DNA from: Croceibacterium_A sp044506885
GTDB lineage: Bacteria > Pseudomonadota > Alphaproteobacteria > Sphingomonadales > Sphingomonadaceae
Direction of reading: 5' to 3'
Length of the DNA stretch: 64,000 nucleotides
Assembly (NCBI GenBank): GCA_044506885.1
Contig: JBIQKC010000005.1
Location: 30,839 to 94,838 of the forward strand
Part shown: piece after piece, positions 34,586 to 44,600 of the stretch
How the letters are laid out: each line of letters opens with the position of its first letter
Position numbering within the stretch: the stretch's first letter is position 1
Translations under genes and position numbers: made by a program
The notes under the pieces: generated by a model
What the model was told of the DNA's origin: nothing
What the model saw: only the letters and a program-made list of their open reading frames with translations
Databases searched by the model: none

Positions 34586-37056
34586 CACGCGTACTCCGCT
34601 TCGGCGGGGACGACGGTGGCGAGGTGGCGGTGCAGGTCCGCCCGCTCTCCGGCGGCGCGCTTCGCCCAAGGGTCGTCCTGCATGAACGTCTGCGAATAGC
34701 GGAAGCGGGCGGCGAGGCGGCGGACGGTGTCGGGATCCTCGAACATCATCGCTTTCACATGGTCGAGGCCGACCCGCTCGATCCACGGCGCGGTGCGTTC
34801 GAGGTAATGCGCCTGTTCGCGGTACAGTTGGATGAAGGCGGCGCAGTGCTCCAGCGCCTCTTCCTCGGTGGCGACCTTGCACAACAGGTCGGTGGCGCGG
34901 ACCTTGATGCCGCCGTTGCCGCCGACGTGGAGTTCGTAGCCGGAATCGACGCAGACCACGCCGAAGTCCTTGATCGTCGCTTCGGCGCAGTTGCGGGGGC
35001 AGCCGCTGACCGCGATCTTGAACTTGTGGGGCATCCAGGAACCCCAGGTCATCTGCTCGATCCTGACGCCGAGCCCTGTCGAATCCTGGGTTCCGAAGCG
35101 GCACCATTCGCTGCCGACGCAGGTCTTCACGGTGCGCAAGGCCTTGCCGTAGGCGTGGCCGGAGACCATGCCGGCGGCGTTGAGATCGGCCCAGACAGCA
35201 GGCAGATCCTCCTTCTTTATGCCAAAAATATCGAGGCGTTGGCCGCCCGTGACTTTGACCATCGGGGCGTCGTACTTTTCCACCACGTCGGCAATCGCGC
35301 GCAGCTCGCGCGGATTGGTGAGGCCGCCCCACATCCGGGGGACGACCGAATAGGTGCCATCCTTCTGTATGTTCGCGTGGAGCCGTTCGTTGACGAAGCG
35401 GCTCTTCTGGTCGTCGCGGTATTCGCCGGGCCAGGCGCAGAGCAGGTAGTAGTTGAGCGCCGGACGGCACGAGGCGCAGCCGTCCGGCGTGGTCCAGTGC
35501 AGTTCCTGCATGACCTGCGGCATCGCCCTCAGCTCCTTTTCGAGGATCAGGCGGCGCACGTCGTCGTGGCCGAAGCTGGTGCAGGGGCACAGCGTCTTCG
35601 GTCCGGCCTCGACCCCGTCGCCCAGCGTCAGGGCCAGCAGGCTTTCGACGAGGCCGGTGCACGAGCCGCAACTGGCCGAAGCCTTGCAGGAGGAGCGCAC
35701 CGCGGCGAGGCTGCACGCGCCGGCTTCGATGGCCCGGACGACGCTGCCCTTGGAAACGCCGTTGCAGCCGCAGATCTCCGCGTCGTCCGAAAGCGCTGCA
35801 ACGGCGGCGTTAGGGTCCGCGAGGGCGCCCCCGCCGAGAGCGAAGGCCTGCCCGAAGATCAGGCCGTCGCGGATGTCGGCAATATCCTCGCCCTTCTTGA
35901 GCAGGTCGAAGTACCAGTTGCCGTCGGCGGTATCGCCGTAGAGCACCGCGCCGACCAGCCGTCCGTTGCGGATGACCACGCGCTTGTACACGCCGCGCGC
36001 GGCATCGCGCATGACGATGTCCTCGGCCCCGTCGCCGCCGGAGAAGTCCCCGGCGGAAAACACGTCGATGCCCGAGACCTTGAGCTTGGTCGACGTGACC
36101 GAGCCGCCATAGCCGCTCGGCGCGCCGGTCAGGGCGTCGGCCAGCGCGCGGCACATTTCCCACAGCGGCGCGACGAGGCCGTAGCATTGCCCGCGATGCT
36201 GGACGCATTCGCCGACCGCGAGCACGGCGGGGTCCGAAGTCGCCATGTGATCGTCCACCAGAATGCCGCGCTCGCATTCGATCCCGACGGTCTTCGCCAG
36301 CATCGTCGCGGGCCGGATGCCGACGGCCATGACCACGATGTCCGCCGGAATCTCGCGCCCGTCCTTGAGCCGCACGCCCGCAACGTGGCCGTCGCGCTCG
36401 AGGATGGCCTCGGTATCCGCGCCGGTCAGGATCGTTTGCCCCCGTCGTTCGAGCTCGGTCTTGAGCAGCCAGCCGGCGGCTTCGTCGAGCTGCCGCTCCA
36501 TCAGCGTCGGCATCAGGTGGACGACCGTCACCGCCATGCCCCGCAGCGACAGGCCGTGCGCCGCTTCCAGCCCCAGCAGCCCGCCGCCGATGACCACGGC
36601 GCTTCCGCCCTGCTCCGCCGCGGCGAGCATCCTGTCCACGTCGTCGAGGTCGCGGAAAGCGACGACGCCGGGCAGGTCGCGGCCCGGCACGGGAATGATG
36701 AACGGGTCGGAGCCGGTGGCGATCAGCAGCCGGTCGTAAGGCTCGACCCGGCCGGAGCGGGCGACCACGGTCCGCCGCTCGCGGTCGATGTGATCGACGG
36801 GATCGCCTGCGACCAGCTCGATACCGTTGTCGGCGTACCATTCAGCGGTATTGAGGACGATCTCGTCGAAGCTCTTCTCCCCCGCCAGCACGGGCGAGAG
36901 CATGATACGGTTGTAGTTCACGCGCGGTTCGGCGCCGAAGATGACGATCGCATAGCGTTCGGGATCGCGCGCGAGCACTTCCTCCACCGCGCGGCACCCG
37001 GCCATGCCGTTGCCGATCACCACCAGTTTCTCGCGGGATTGGGCCAGGCCGCGCAT
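34585..37056 (-). CDS. nirB: Nitrite reductase large subunit NirB (NAD(P)H)
   Basis: The 823-residue protein reduces nitrite to ammonium. The N-terminal FAD/NAD domain has VVIGNGMAGCRAVEEV and VVIGGGLLGLEAAHGL; a BFD-like domain follows (CGCNGVSKGSV...SCKASASCGSCTG). The C-terminal sulfite/nitrite reductase domain holds siroheme and [4Fe-4S] ligands: TCVGSEWCRFG and SGCPRNCAEATIKD. Overlaps the transporter stop and the nirD start by one base each. Confidence 0.97.
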   Translation of the reverse strand: MRGLAQSREKLVVIGNGMAGCRAVEEVLARDPERYAIVIFGAEPRVNYNRIMLSPVLAGEKSFDEIVLNTAEWYADNGIELVAGDPVDHIDRERRTVVARSGRVEPYDRLLIATGSDPFIIPVPGRDLPGVVAFRDLDDVDRMLAAAEQGGSAVVIGGGLLGLEAAHGLSLRGMAVTVVHLMPTLMERQLDEAAGWLLKTELERRGQTILTGADTEAILERDGHVAGVRLKDGREIPADIVVMAVGIRPATMLAKTVGIECERGILVDDHMATSDPAVLAVGECVQHRGQCYGLVAPLWEMCRALADALTGAPSGYGGSVTSTKLKVSGIDVFSAGDFSGGDGAEDIVMRDAARGVYKRVVIRNGRLVGAVLYGDTADGNWYFDLLKKGEDIADIRDGLIFGQAFALGGGALADPNAAVAALSDDAEICGCNGVSKGSVVRAIEAGACSLAAVRSSCKASASCGSCTGLVESLLALTLGDGVEAGPKTLCPCTSFGHDDVRRLILEKELRAMPQVMQELHWTTPDGCASCRPALNYYLLCAWPGEYRDDQKSRFVNERLHANIQKDGTYSVVPRMWGGLTNPRELRAIADVVEKYDAPMVKVTGGQRLDIFGIKKEDLPAVWADLNAAGMVSGHAYGKALRTVKTCVGSEWCRFGTQDSTGLGVRIEQMTWGSWMPHKFKIAVSGCPRNCAEATIKDFGVVCVDSGYELHVGGNGGIKVRATDLLCKVATEEEALEHCAAFIQLYREQAHYLERTAPWIERVGLDHVKAMMFEDPDTVRRLAARFRYSQTFMQDDPWAKRAAGERADLHRHLATVVPAEAEYA

Positions 37057-38288
37057 CAGATCCGCGCCCCTTGCAGTTCCGCGCCCCAGGTGGAGCGCCA
37101 GCGGCCCTTGACGAAAGTCAGGCCGACCAGCGCCACGACCGCGAGCCCGGCGAAGATCAGGAACCCGGCGGAAGAGCTGCCGGTGAGCTTGCGGGCGAAG
37201 CCGAGCGAGGAGGCGAGATAGAAGCCGCCGACCCCGCCGGCGAATCCGACGAGCCCGGTCATCACTCCGATTTCCTGCCGGAAGCGCTGCGGCACGAGCT
37301 GGAACACCGCGCCGTTGCCGAGGCCGAGCGTGCCCATGACCACCACGAACAGCGTCAGCGCCAGCGGCAGCGTTGCGGGGCCCATGCTGATCGCCGCCAG
37401 CAGCAGCGCCGCGACGACATAGACCAGGCTGAGCGTGCGGGTGCCGCCGAACCGGTCGGCCAGCGCCCCGCCCACCGGGCGCACCAGCGATCCGGTGAAG
37501 ACGCAGGCGGCCGTGCAGTATCCGGCGACGACCGGGGTCAGCGCGAAGCTGTCGGTGAACCAGATCGACAGCGAGCTGGAAAGGCCGACGAAGCCGCCGA
37601 AAGTGACGCCGTAGAACAGCATGAACCACCAGGCGTCGGCATCCTTCAGCACCTCGGCATAGGCGGTTATCGGCTTGGGCGCGGGCTGGCCGGGGCTGTC
37701 CTTCGCGGCGACGAGGTAGAAGGCGAACACTACGGCGAGCGGGATCGCGGCGAGGCCGAGCACCGCGTTCCAGCCGAACCACTTGGCCAGCACCGGCGCG
37801 AACAGCGCGGCGAACACGGTGCCCGAATTGCCCATGCCGGCAAGGCCCATCGCCTTGCCCTGATGCTCGGCCGGGTACCAGCGGCTGGCGAGCGGCAGCG
37901 CGACCGCGAAGCTTGCCCCGGCGAAGCCGAGGATTACCCCGAGCGCCAAAGTGCCGGCGAAGCTGTCGATCCCGAACCACCAGCCGATCAGCAGCCCGGC
38001 GATGACGATGACCTGGTTGAGCGAGCCGGTGAGCTTGGGGCCGACGCTGTCCACGAGCAGCCCGTTGACCAGCCGCAGCACCGCGCCCGCGAGCGTCGGC
38101 ACCGCCACCATCAGACCCTTTTCCGCCGCGTCGAGCCCCAGCTCGGCCGAGATGACCGGCGCTAGCGGGCCGAGCATGACCCAGACCATGAACGAGAGGT
38201 CGAAATAGAGAAAGGCGGCCAGCAACGTGGGGTTGTGCCCCGATTGCCAGAAGCTCTTGCTGCCGGAATCCGTCCGGTTCGAAGTCAT
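37056..38288 (-). CDS. Nitrate/nitrite transporter (NarK/NasA family, MFS)
   Basis: The 410-residue protein has twelve membrane helices. NNP-family signatures are seen: FAGASFAVALPLASRWYPAEHQGKAMGLAGMGNSG and later GLGNGAVFQLVP and GFAGGVGGFYL. It imports nitrate (and perhaps nitrite). ATG 38288 chosen because an AAGGGGA site lies upstream; the frame could open further at 38309. It is the first structural gene after the attenuator leader. Confidence 0.93.
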   Translation of the reverse strand: MTSNRTDSGSKSFWQSGHNPTLLAAFLYFDLSFMVWVMLGPLAPVISAELGLDAAEKGLMVAVPTLAGAVLRLVNGLLVDSVGPKLTGSLNQVIVIAGLLIGWWFGIDSFAGTLALGVILGFAGASFAVALPLASRWYPAEHQGKAMGLAGMGNSGTVFAALFAPVLAKWFGWNAVLGLAAIPLAVVFAFYLVAAKDSPGQPAPKPITAYAEVLKDADAWWFMLFYGVTFGGFVGLSSSLSIWFTDSFALTPVVAGYCTAACVFTGSLVRPVGGALADRFGGTRTLSLVYVVAALLLAAISMGPATLPLALTLFVVVMGTLGLGNGAVFQLVPQRFRQEIGVMTGLVGFAGGVGGFYLASSLGFARKLTGSSSAGFLIFAGLAVVALVGLTFVKGRWRSTWGAELQGARI

Positions 38289-38498
38289 CGGCGCATTTCC
38301 CCTTCGCAAGCGGACAACGCGAAAAAGCCGCCTCGACTTGGCCCCTCGGGGGCCAGATCGGGCGGCTTCGTTGCCACGCGGATTTCGTTTGTTTCGAGGC
38401 GGCTGTGCTTCCAGCGCTGGAAGCGCCTCGTTGCCGTCAGCTAACCGATTCGCCGGTCTGGCGTAAAGCGTTTTTTGCGGTGCAGCGTGAAATTGTGC
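38289..38498 (-). promoter_or_regulatory. NasT-responsive leader RNA with terminator, upstream of the nitrate operon
   Basis: On the minus strand the 210-base leader holds, in order: a hairpin with a GACCG/CGGTT stem and six-base loop (38443-38458); a long hairpin (38395-38430) in which CTTCCAGCGCTGGAAG sits inside CGAGGCG/CGCCTCG; and a hairpin GTGGC-AACGAA-GCCGC (38362-38377) whose six-base loop has A at position 1 and G at position 4, the ANTAR-target pattern. The 3' arm of that last hairpin is also the 5' arm of the terminator that follows, so only one can form. NasT carries an ANTAR domain, which fits antitermination. Confidence 0.65.
38322..38368 (-). terminator. Intrinsic terminator (attenuator) in the nitrate operon leader
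   Basis: AAGCCGCC pairs with GGCGGCTT; inside it GGCCCC-CGA-GGGGCC forms a second stem; the arm ends in TTTTT. It lies 34 bases before the transporter start, so it must be read through for expression. Confidence 0.7.
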
Positions 38499-39707
38499 TT
38501 ATGCGAAGGAGGCGATGTAGCCCTCGAGATCGTCGGGGTCGAAGCTGCGTCCGTCGAAGAAGGTATTGTTTTCCATCACGATGGCGCCCTGCTGCGCCGT
38601 TACCGCCGTCGGCCGGGCGAGACTGCCTTCGACTTTCGAGCTGGCGCCGGGGAGCGGGGCGACGGTTCCGGCGAGCGCGCTGCGATAGACGTCGGGGCGG
38701 AACACCCGCGCCGCCGCGCGCGCGCTTTCGGGCGAGAACGGCAGCCCGTCCCAGCGCACGAGCTGGGTATAGAGCCATTCGGCCTGGCTGACCCAGGGGA
38801 AGTTCGCCGCCTCGCGGTACTGGAACATGAAATCGGGGTAGGCCGCGGGATCGGCCCCCTGCACAAGCACCAGCCGGTCGGAGATCGCGCCGAGGATCAG
38901 CTTCGGATCGGCGTCGACGTATTCGCGGCGGGCGAGGATCGCGGCATTGGCTTCCCAGTTGGCGGGATCGACGAAATGCGCGCCGGCCCTGCGCATGGCG
39001 CGGATCAGCGCCTCGGCGGCGGGCCGCCGCTCCTCCAGCACCGGGGCGCGGAAGGCGAGGACCTTTTCCACTCCGCGCCGCCAGATCTGCGCCGTCGCCA
39101 GCACGATCACGCCCACCCCGCGCGCCACGGCCGCGCTGTTCCACGGCTCGCCGACGCAGGCCCCGTCGATCTCGCCGGCTTCCATCGCGTCGGCGACGAA
39201 GGGCGGGGCGACGGTGGCGATCTCCACGTCCTCGTCCGGGCGAATGCCCGAGGCCGCCAGCCAGTAGCGCAGCATGTAGTTGTGGCTCGAATAGCGGTGC
39301 ACGACGCCGAAGCGCAGCAGCCGGCCGGCGGCCTTGCGCGCCCGCGCCTCTTCCGCCAGCGCCGCGCCGACCCGCGCCGGATCGCCCAATGCGCCCGGCC
39401 GCGCCACGCGCGCGGCGAGGGGCGGCGACATCGTTACCGCATTGCCGTTGAGCCCGAGGACGAAGGGCGTCGCCAGCGGCTGCGCCGGGCGGCCGCGCCC
39501 GAGCGTGGTGGCGATGGCGAGCGGAGCGATCAGGTGCGCGGCGTCGCTGTGGCCATAGAGCAGGCGATCGAGCACCGTGGCCCAGCTCACGTCGCGCTGG
39601 AAGGTCAGCGCCAGCCCCTCCTCTTCCGCGAAGCCGTGCTCGTGGGCCAGGATCGGCAGGCAGGCATCGACCAGCGGCAGGAAGCCGATCGTCAGGTGCT
39701 CGGTCAT
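38499..39707 (-). CDS. nasS: Nitrate-sensing protein NasS (NrtA/TauA-like periplasmic-type fold, no signal peptide)
   Basis: The 402-residue protein has the nitrate-binding NrtA/NasS fold: TIGFLPLVDACLPILAHEHGFAEEEGL at the start, HRYSSHNYMLRYWLAASG, the GACVGEPWNSAAV motif and FPWVSQAEWLYTQLVRW. There is no signal peptide, so it should be cytosolic, as for NasS, which binds NasT until nitrate is present. Its start overlaps the nasT stop (ATGA). Confidence 0.9.
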   Translation of the reverse strand: MTEHLTIGFLPLVDACLPILAHEHGFAEEEGLALTFQRDVSWATVLDRLLYGHSDAAHLIAPLAIATTLGRGRPAQPLATPFVLGLNGNAVTMSPPLAARVARPGALGDPARVGAALAEEARARKAAGRLLRFGVVHRYSSHNYMLRYWLAASGIRPDEDVEIATVAPPFVADAMEAGEIDGACVGEPWNSAAVARGVGVIVLATAQIWRRGVEKVLAFRAPVLEERRPAAEALIRAMRRAGAHFVDPANWEANAAILARREYVDADPKLILGAISDRLVLVQGADPAAYPDFMFQYREAANFPWVSQAEWLYTQLVRWDGLPFSPESARAAARVFRPDVYRSALAGTVAPLPGASSKVEGSLARPTAVTAQQGAIVMENNTFFDGRSFDPDDLEGYIASFA

Positions 39708-40297
39708 TCCCCCGTCTCCGTCTCTGGCCCAAGCAGTTCGTGCGCGGTGACTACCGCTTCGGCGATTTCGGCAATGCGGCGGCTGGAGCTCATCGCCTTG
39801 CGCCGCAGTTCGGCATAGGCTTCGGGCTCGGTCACGCCCTTGCCCTGCATCAGGATGCGTTTGGCCTTGTCGATCGTTTCGCGCTCGGCGAGCTTGCCCC
39901 TGGCGTCGGCGAGGTCCGATTGCAGGCGGGCGAAGGCGTTGAAGCGCTTGACCGCGAGATCGAGCAGCGGGCGGATGCGATGCGCGGCGAGGCCGTCCAC
40001 CACATAGGCCGAGACCCCGGCGTCGATCGAGGCGGCGATGGCCTCGTCGTCGGATTCGTCGACGAACATCGCGATCGGGCGGGCGAGCGCGCGGCTGACG
40101 GCGAAGTATTCCTCGAGCACGTCGCGCGACGGATTGCCGAGATCGATCAGCACGATGTCGGGCGCGATCTCGCCAATCCGGGCGACGAGGCCGCGCCGTT
40201 CGGTGAGGACGAAGATTTCGCAATCGGGCAGCCGCGCCAGCCCTTCCTCGATAATCGAGGCGCGGCTGGCGCTTTCATCGACGATGGCGATCTTCAT
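39704..40297 (-). CDS. nasT: Nitrate antitermination regulator NasT (receiver-ANTAR)
   Basis: The 197-residue protein has a receiver-like N-terminal domain (IAIVDESASRASIIEEGL ... VLIDLGNPSRD) and a C-terminal ANTAR domain with RETIDKAKRILMQGKGVTEPEAYAELRRKAMSSSR. ANTAR proteins bind paired RNA hairpins and prevent termination. The acidic pocket has DE instead of DD and Leu-Gly follows the Asp, suggesting control by NasS binding rather than phosphorylation. Upstream in-frame ATGs exist; MKIAIVDES is the usual family start. Confidence 0.92.
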   Translation of the reverse strand: MKIAIVDESASRASIIEEGLARLPDCEIFVLTERRGLVARIGEIAPDIVLIDLGNPSRDVLEEYFAVSRALARPIAMFVDESDDEAIAASIDAGVSAYVVDGLAAHRIRPLLDLAVKRFNAFARLQSDLADARGKLAERETIDKAKRILMQGKGVTEPEAYAELRRKAMSSSRRIAEIAEAVVTAHELLGPETETGE

Positions 40298-40406
40298 GCT
40301 GCGGCCCGCATAGGCACGCATATTGCAGCGCACAACGGCGCGCTGGCAAGCGTGTTGGCGCGATTGCCTTCAGCGGCGGCGTAACTTGCGCCTTCCTCCC
40401 GAGCCC

Positions 40407-40517
40407 ATGGCGACGCGCGACGCCTCCACGCTGCCGCTCGCGCCCGGCGCGCGCTATACCGAAAACGGCCAGGCGATGGGTTTCGACAACGGATTGTGCC
40501 GCGCGGCGTATGCGTAA
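40407..40517 (+). pseudogene. Possible remnant of a DUF8021-like protein
   Basis: The translated stretch MATRDASTLPLAPGARYTEN then NGQAMGFDNGLCRAAYA resembles the opening of small secreted/NTF2-like proteins that read 'DPSKLPLAPGVRYTENGQ...GDGLW'. The stretch stops after 36 codons with no continuation in any frame. It sits in the 270-base gap between nasT and the next gene. The similarity is from memory and should be treated as tentative. Confidence 0.3.
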
Positions 40518-40567
40518 AGCTTGGCTTGCAAAAGGTTTTCTCCTAATCGACGCGGCCGGGGAGTCTG

Positions 40568-41440
40568 GTGGGCGGCGATAGCGTGTGGCGTTTCGGGGGT
40601 TGTGAGTTCAACGAGGCGACGGGGGTGCTGCGGGTCGATGGCCGGACCGTCGAACTCGATGCCTCGTGCCGCGCAATCCTGTCGCTTCTGCTGGCGAACG
40701 CCGGACACAGGGTCGGCAAGGAGCAATTGCTCGAAGCCGGCTGGCCTGGGCGCATCGTTCACGAGAACTCGCTGGCCAAGGCGGTAGGGCGGCTGCGGCA
40801 GATTCTGGGAGAGCAGGGCGAGGCGCTGAAGGCGGTCTACAGGTACGGCTACAAGCTCGATATTATGGCCAGGCCGCCGGCAGACAGCGCGGTCGTCACG
40901 CCGGCTCCGCATCGCCGCCGTCTGCTGCTGGCCGGAGCAGCGCTGGCGGCGGTAGCCGGGATCGGCGGCGCGATCCTGGTGCGGGAGGGGCAGCGCGCCG
41001 AAGAAACTCCGTTCCGGACCACGCCTCCCGTAATCGCCGACGTGCCCGACGCCATCGGACGCGTGCTGTGGGTCGATGACAATCCGCAGAACAACATCTT
41101 CGAAGAGCGCTTCTTCAAGCACCACCGGATCGCGGTTCACACGGTCAGAAGCAGCACGGATGCGCTGCGGCTCCTGTCGATGTACGATTACGATGTGGTC
41201 ATCTCGGACATGGGGCGGGGGGAAGACCGGTTGGCCGGCGTGCGCCTCGTCGAGCGGATGCGCGCCGCGGGCGACCAGACCGCGTTCGTCATCTATACGG
41301 TGCGGGCCGAAGGCGAGCAAAATCAACGCGCGCAACAGGAACTCGTCACCGAGGCCGGAGCGCAAGGTCTCGCGGTCACGCCGGAGGAGATCCGGGCGCT
41401 GATTCTGCGTTTCTTCGACAATCCCGAACCGCGCACTTAA
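40568..41440 (+). CDS. Membrane-anchored winged-helix transcription regulator fused to a receiver-like domain
   Basis: The 290-residue protein starts with GTG at 40568. Residues 1-100 form a CadC/ToxR-type winged-helix DNA-binding domain (LLANAGHRVGKEQLLEAGWP, SLAKAVGRLRQILGEQGE, YRYGYKLDI). Residues about 119-138 are one hydrophobic helix (LLLAGAALAAVAGIGGAILV). Residues 165-285 look like a receiver domain: acidic pair Asp170-Asp171 in LWVDDNP, Asp214 in VISDMG and Thr244 in VIYT, but the conserved lysine is replaced in LAVTPEE. With one helix, the receiver would lie outside the cytosol unless the helix is not spanning. No partner kinase is nearby. Function unknown; could control the giant autotransporter next to it. 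Confidence 0.8.
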   Translation: MGGDSVWRFGGCEFNEATGVLRVDGRTVELDASCRAILSLLLANAGHRVGKEQLLEAGWPGRIVHENSLAKAVGRLRQILGEQGEALKAVYRYGYKLDIMARPPADSAVVTPAPHRRRLLLAGAALAAVAGIGGAILVREGQRAEETPFRTTPPVIADVPDAIGRVLWVDDNPQNNIFEERFFKHHRIAVHTVRSSTDALRLLSMYDYDVVISDMGRGEDRLAGVRLVERMRAAGDQTAFVIYTVRAEGEQNQRAQQELVTEAGAQGLAVTPEEIRALILRFFDNPEPRT

Positions 41441-41675
41441 GCCTCCGATTCCAGCTATTTACTCCCGGCTAACCAACGAAATGCGCCGTTTCCCGGCGTT
41501 CAACATTTTTCAGAATTGCGGGAAAGATTGGCCGTCCGTCCTGGGGCACCTCGCCCGCCGAAAGGCGCGGGAAAACCAGACCGATATCGAACGGACGCCG
41601 GACCGAGGGAGTGCTCGGGGCGCGCGTCGTTGCGGCGGTTTCCTCGCGGTTCGCGTTTCAGGGAGGGTCGTCATC

Positions 41676-44600
41676 GTGACCATTGCACATCGTACCGGAG
41701 TATCGTTCACCAGCCGCAAGCGCCGGCTTCTGCAATGCGGCACCGCGCTGCCGCTGCTGCTCGCCGCCTGGCCGGTCCTGGCCGCGCCGATCGTCGAGAG
41801 CTCGAGTTCCGACATCTCGGTCGATGCGGACAGCGCCACCGGTTCGCCGGTCGCGGTCGATCTTTCCACCGACGGCGGGGCAATAGACGTCTCGGTCGAT
41901 GCGGTTACGGCGACCGGAGCCGCCAGCGGCTACAGCAATGCGGTGACGCTGCGGACGGTGGGTGGCGCGATCGTCGCGACTTTCGGTTCCGTAACGACGA
42001 CGAGCGCCGACGAAGTGTTTGGCGTCGGCGCCCAGTCTCAGGGCGGCGACGTGTCGCTCACCACCGGCTCGGTAGTCACCGACGGTGCGAGCGGCGGGGG
42101 GATACTCGTCGTTACGGAGAGCGGCGATATCAACATCGACGCAGGGACGACGAGGGTCGAAAATGCGGGCTACTCCGGCGATTATACCGGCGACGCCGTC
42201 ACTGCCGTTTCGGGAACCGGCAATGTTTCGATCATCAGCGACAATGCCTTCAGCGCCGCGCTGTACGGGTCGGCAGTAGTCGGCGTTTCCGAAGGCGATG
42301 TGACCATCGTCAGCGGTGTTGCCGAAACGAGCGGCGACAGCGGTGTAGCGGTCTCCGGCCGCGCCACCAACGGGACCGTCAGCATCACCGCCGACCGGAT
42401 CGTCACCAGTGGCGCCGGCTCCAACGCTCTCGAAGCAGCCTCGACCGGCGGCAGCATCGCGATCGACGCCGGTACGATCACCGCCACCGGCGAGAACGCC
42501 AGCGGGATATTCGCCAGGGTCGGCGCGGGCGGCGCGACGATCGACGTCGGTTCGGTGACCACCACCGCCAGCGCCATAAGCCTCCGCGCGAACGGCCAGG
42601 CGCCGGGGACGGCGACGATCGACATCGCCGGCGACGTCGAAGCGGCCACGCGCGGCATCGACATCTTCTTGGCTTCGGAGACTTTCTCTCCGCAATCGCT
42701 GTGGACCACGATCAACATCGCCGAGGGCGCGAGTGTCACCGGCGCGACCGGTGTGGAACTGGGAGCGACGGTCAACTCGGGAATGACGCCGCCCCCGGCG
42801 CTGCTCAGCGGGATCGTCGTCATCAACAACGACGGCGCGATTACCGGCAGCTCCGGGACTGCGCTGGCGCTGGGTCAGACGGTCGGCACAATCACCAACC
42901 GCGGCACGATAGACGGCGATATCGTCATCGGCACCGGATCGGTCCAGAATCGCGGCGGCATCATCGACGGCTCGGTCACGCTCAACACCACGCCAGGCGG
43001 CGCCATCAGCATGTTCGCCTATGAAGGCGACGATACCGGCGTCACCGGCGCGATCACCGGCAGCGCGGCGATCGACACCTTCGGGCAGATCTTCGCCGCC
43101 GACGGTACGGCCAGGATCGGCGGCGGATTGCCGACTGCGTTCGAGCGCTACGGCGTGGTCACCGACAACAGCGAGACGACGGTGATCGTCGAAACCGCCG
43201 CCAACCCGGTCGGCGCGACGCCATCGCTGCTGCTGATGGGCGAAGGCGCGATCGTGAATCGCGCCGATCTTTCGGGCGCGGTCGTGGCCGGCGCTCCCGG
43301 CGCGCCGGTGCAGATCGTTCCGGCTGTCTCGAGCTATGGGTTCACGACTTCCGCGACGCCATGGGGCCCGCGCTTCTCGTTCGAAGGCGCAGGGATCGGC
43401 CCGGTCTCCTTCACCAACGAGGCCGATATCGTCGGCCGCGTGGTCCTGTCGACCTCGGAGTTCGTCAACAGCGGCTCGATCACCCGGTCGTCGGCCGGCG
43501 TGCCGAGCATCGTGACCGCCCGTCTGGGAGAAGCCTTCAGCTTCACCAACACCGGTGCGATCTCCATGACCGACAACGGCAACCGCGCGCGTGTGGCGCC
43601 CGACATGGCGGGCAACCCCTTCGTCGATCCCAACCCCTACTTCCTGCCGGAGACGGCGATGACCGTCCGCTCGGCCGTGAGCGGAACGCTCGACGGCGAC
43701 GGCCTCTATGTGCCGGCGACGATCGTGAACAGCGGGGACATCGACGGCGGCTTCCTGGCGCGCATGACCGCTTCGGAATTCGCTTTCGACAACAGCGGGA
43801 CGATCTCGGGCTTCAACGGCGACACGCGCCGCGAACTCGGGCTGACCATCCTGCTCGGCCGCAACTACGACGCCGGCATCGGCGACACGATGTACTACGA
43901 GCCGGCGCCCACGCTCGCTTCGGAAACGGCGACATTCACCAACAGCGGCGAGATCGCCGACGGCGTCTACGCCCACTTCATCGCGGATGTCGTCAGCTTC
44001 TCCAACACGGGGCTCATCGCCGGCAACGACGTGGATCCGGATGCGCTGTTCGTCGAGCAATCGCTGGAAAACGACACCGACGCGGAAAGCTTCGCGTTCG
44101 TCAACAGCGGCGAGATCGCGGGCAATGTCGGGCTCGAGATCGAAGTGTCGACCGCCACGATCGCGAACGAAGGTGAAATCACCGGCGCGGAATACGCGGT
44201 CAACCAGATGACGTTCCCCGAACTCGTGTTCGGCGGCGAAAGCGCGTTCGAAATCGACAACGAGACCACCGGCGACAGCAACCTGACCTTCACCAATACC
44301 GGGACCATCGCGACCACCGCCCATGCGGGCAGCGCGGTGACCATTGAAATCGAGGCCGGCGAAGACGACGGCTCGGGCGAAGGGATCGGCAACGCTCATG
44401 TAGCGGTCGTCAACGGCGGCACGATCGCCGCTACCGGTGGCGCTACGATCGTGCCGCAGCAGTTCGCCACCTGGCTCGAACCGGGCCAGATCCTGGTCAA
44501 CCCGATGGCGGCGTTGGCGGTCGATGCGACGGACGTGAATGGCGCCTCCGTCGTCACCATCGAAAACCAAGCCGGCGGCGTCATCCGCGCGGGCGGCGCG

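Noticed and set aside
38461..38498. Possible sigma-54 promoter before the nitrate leader
   Set aside because: No TGGCAC-N5-TTGC arrangement is present at correct spacing on the minus strand.
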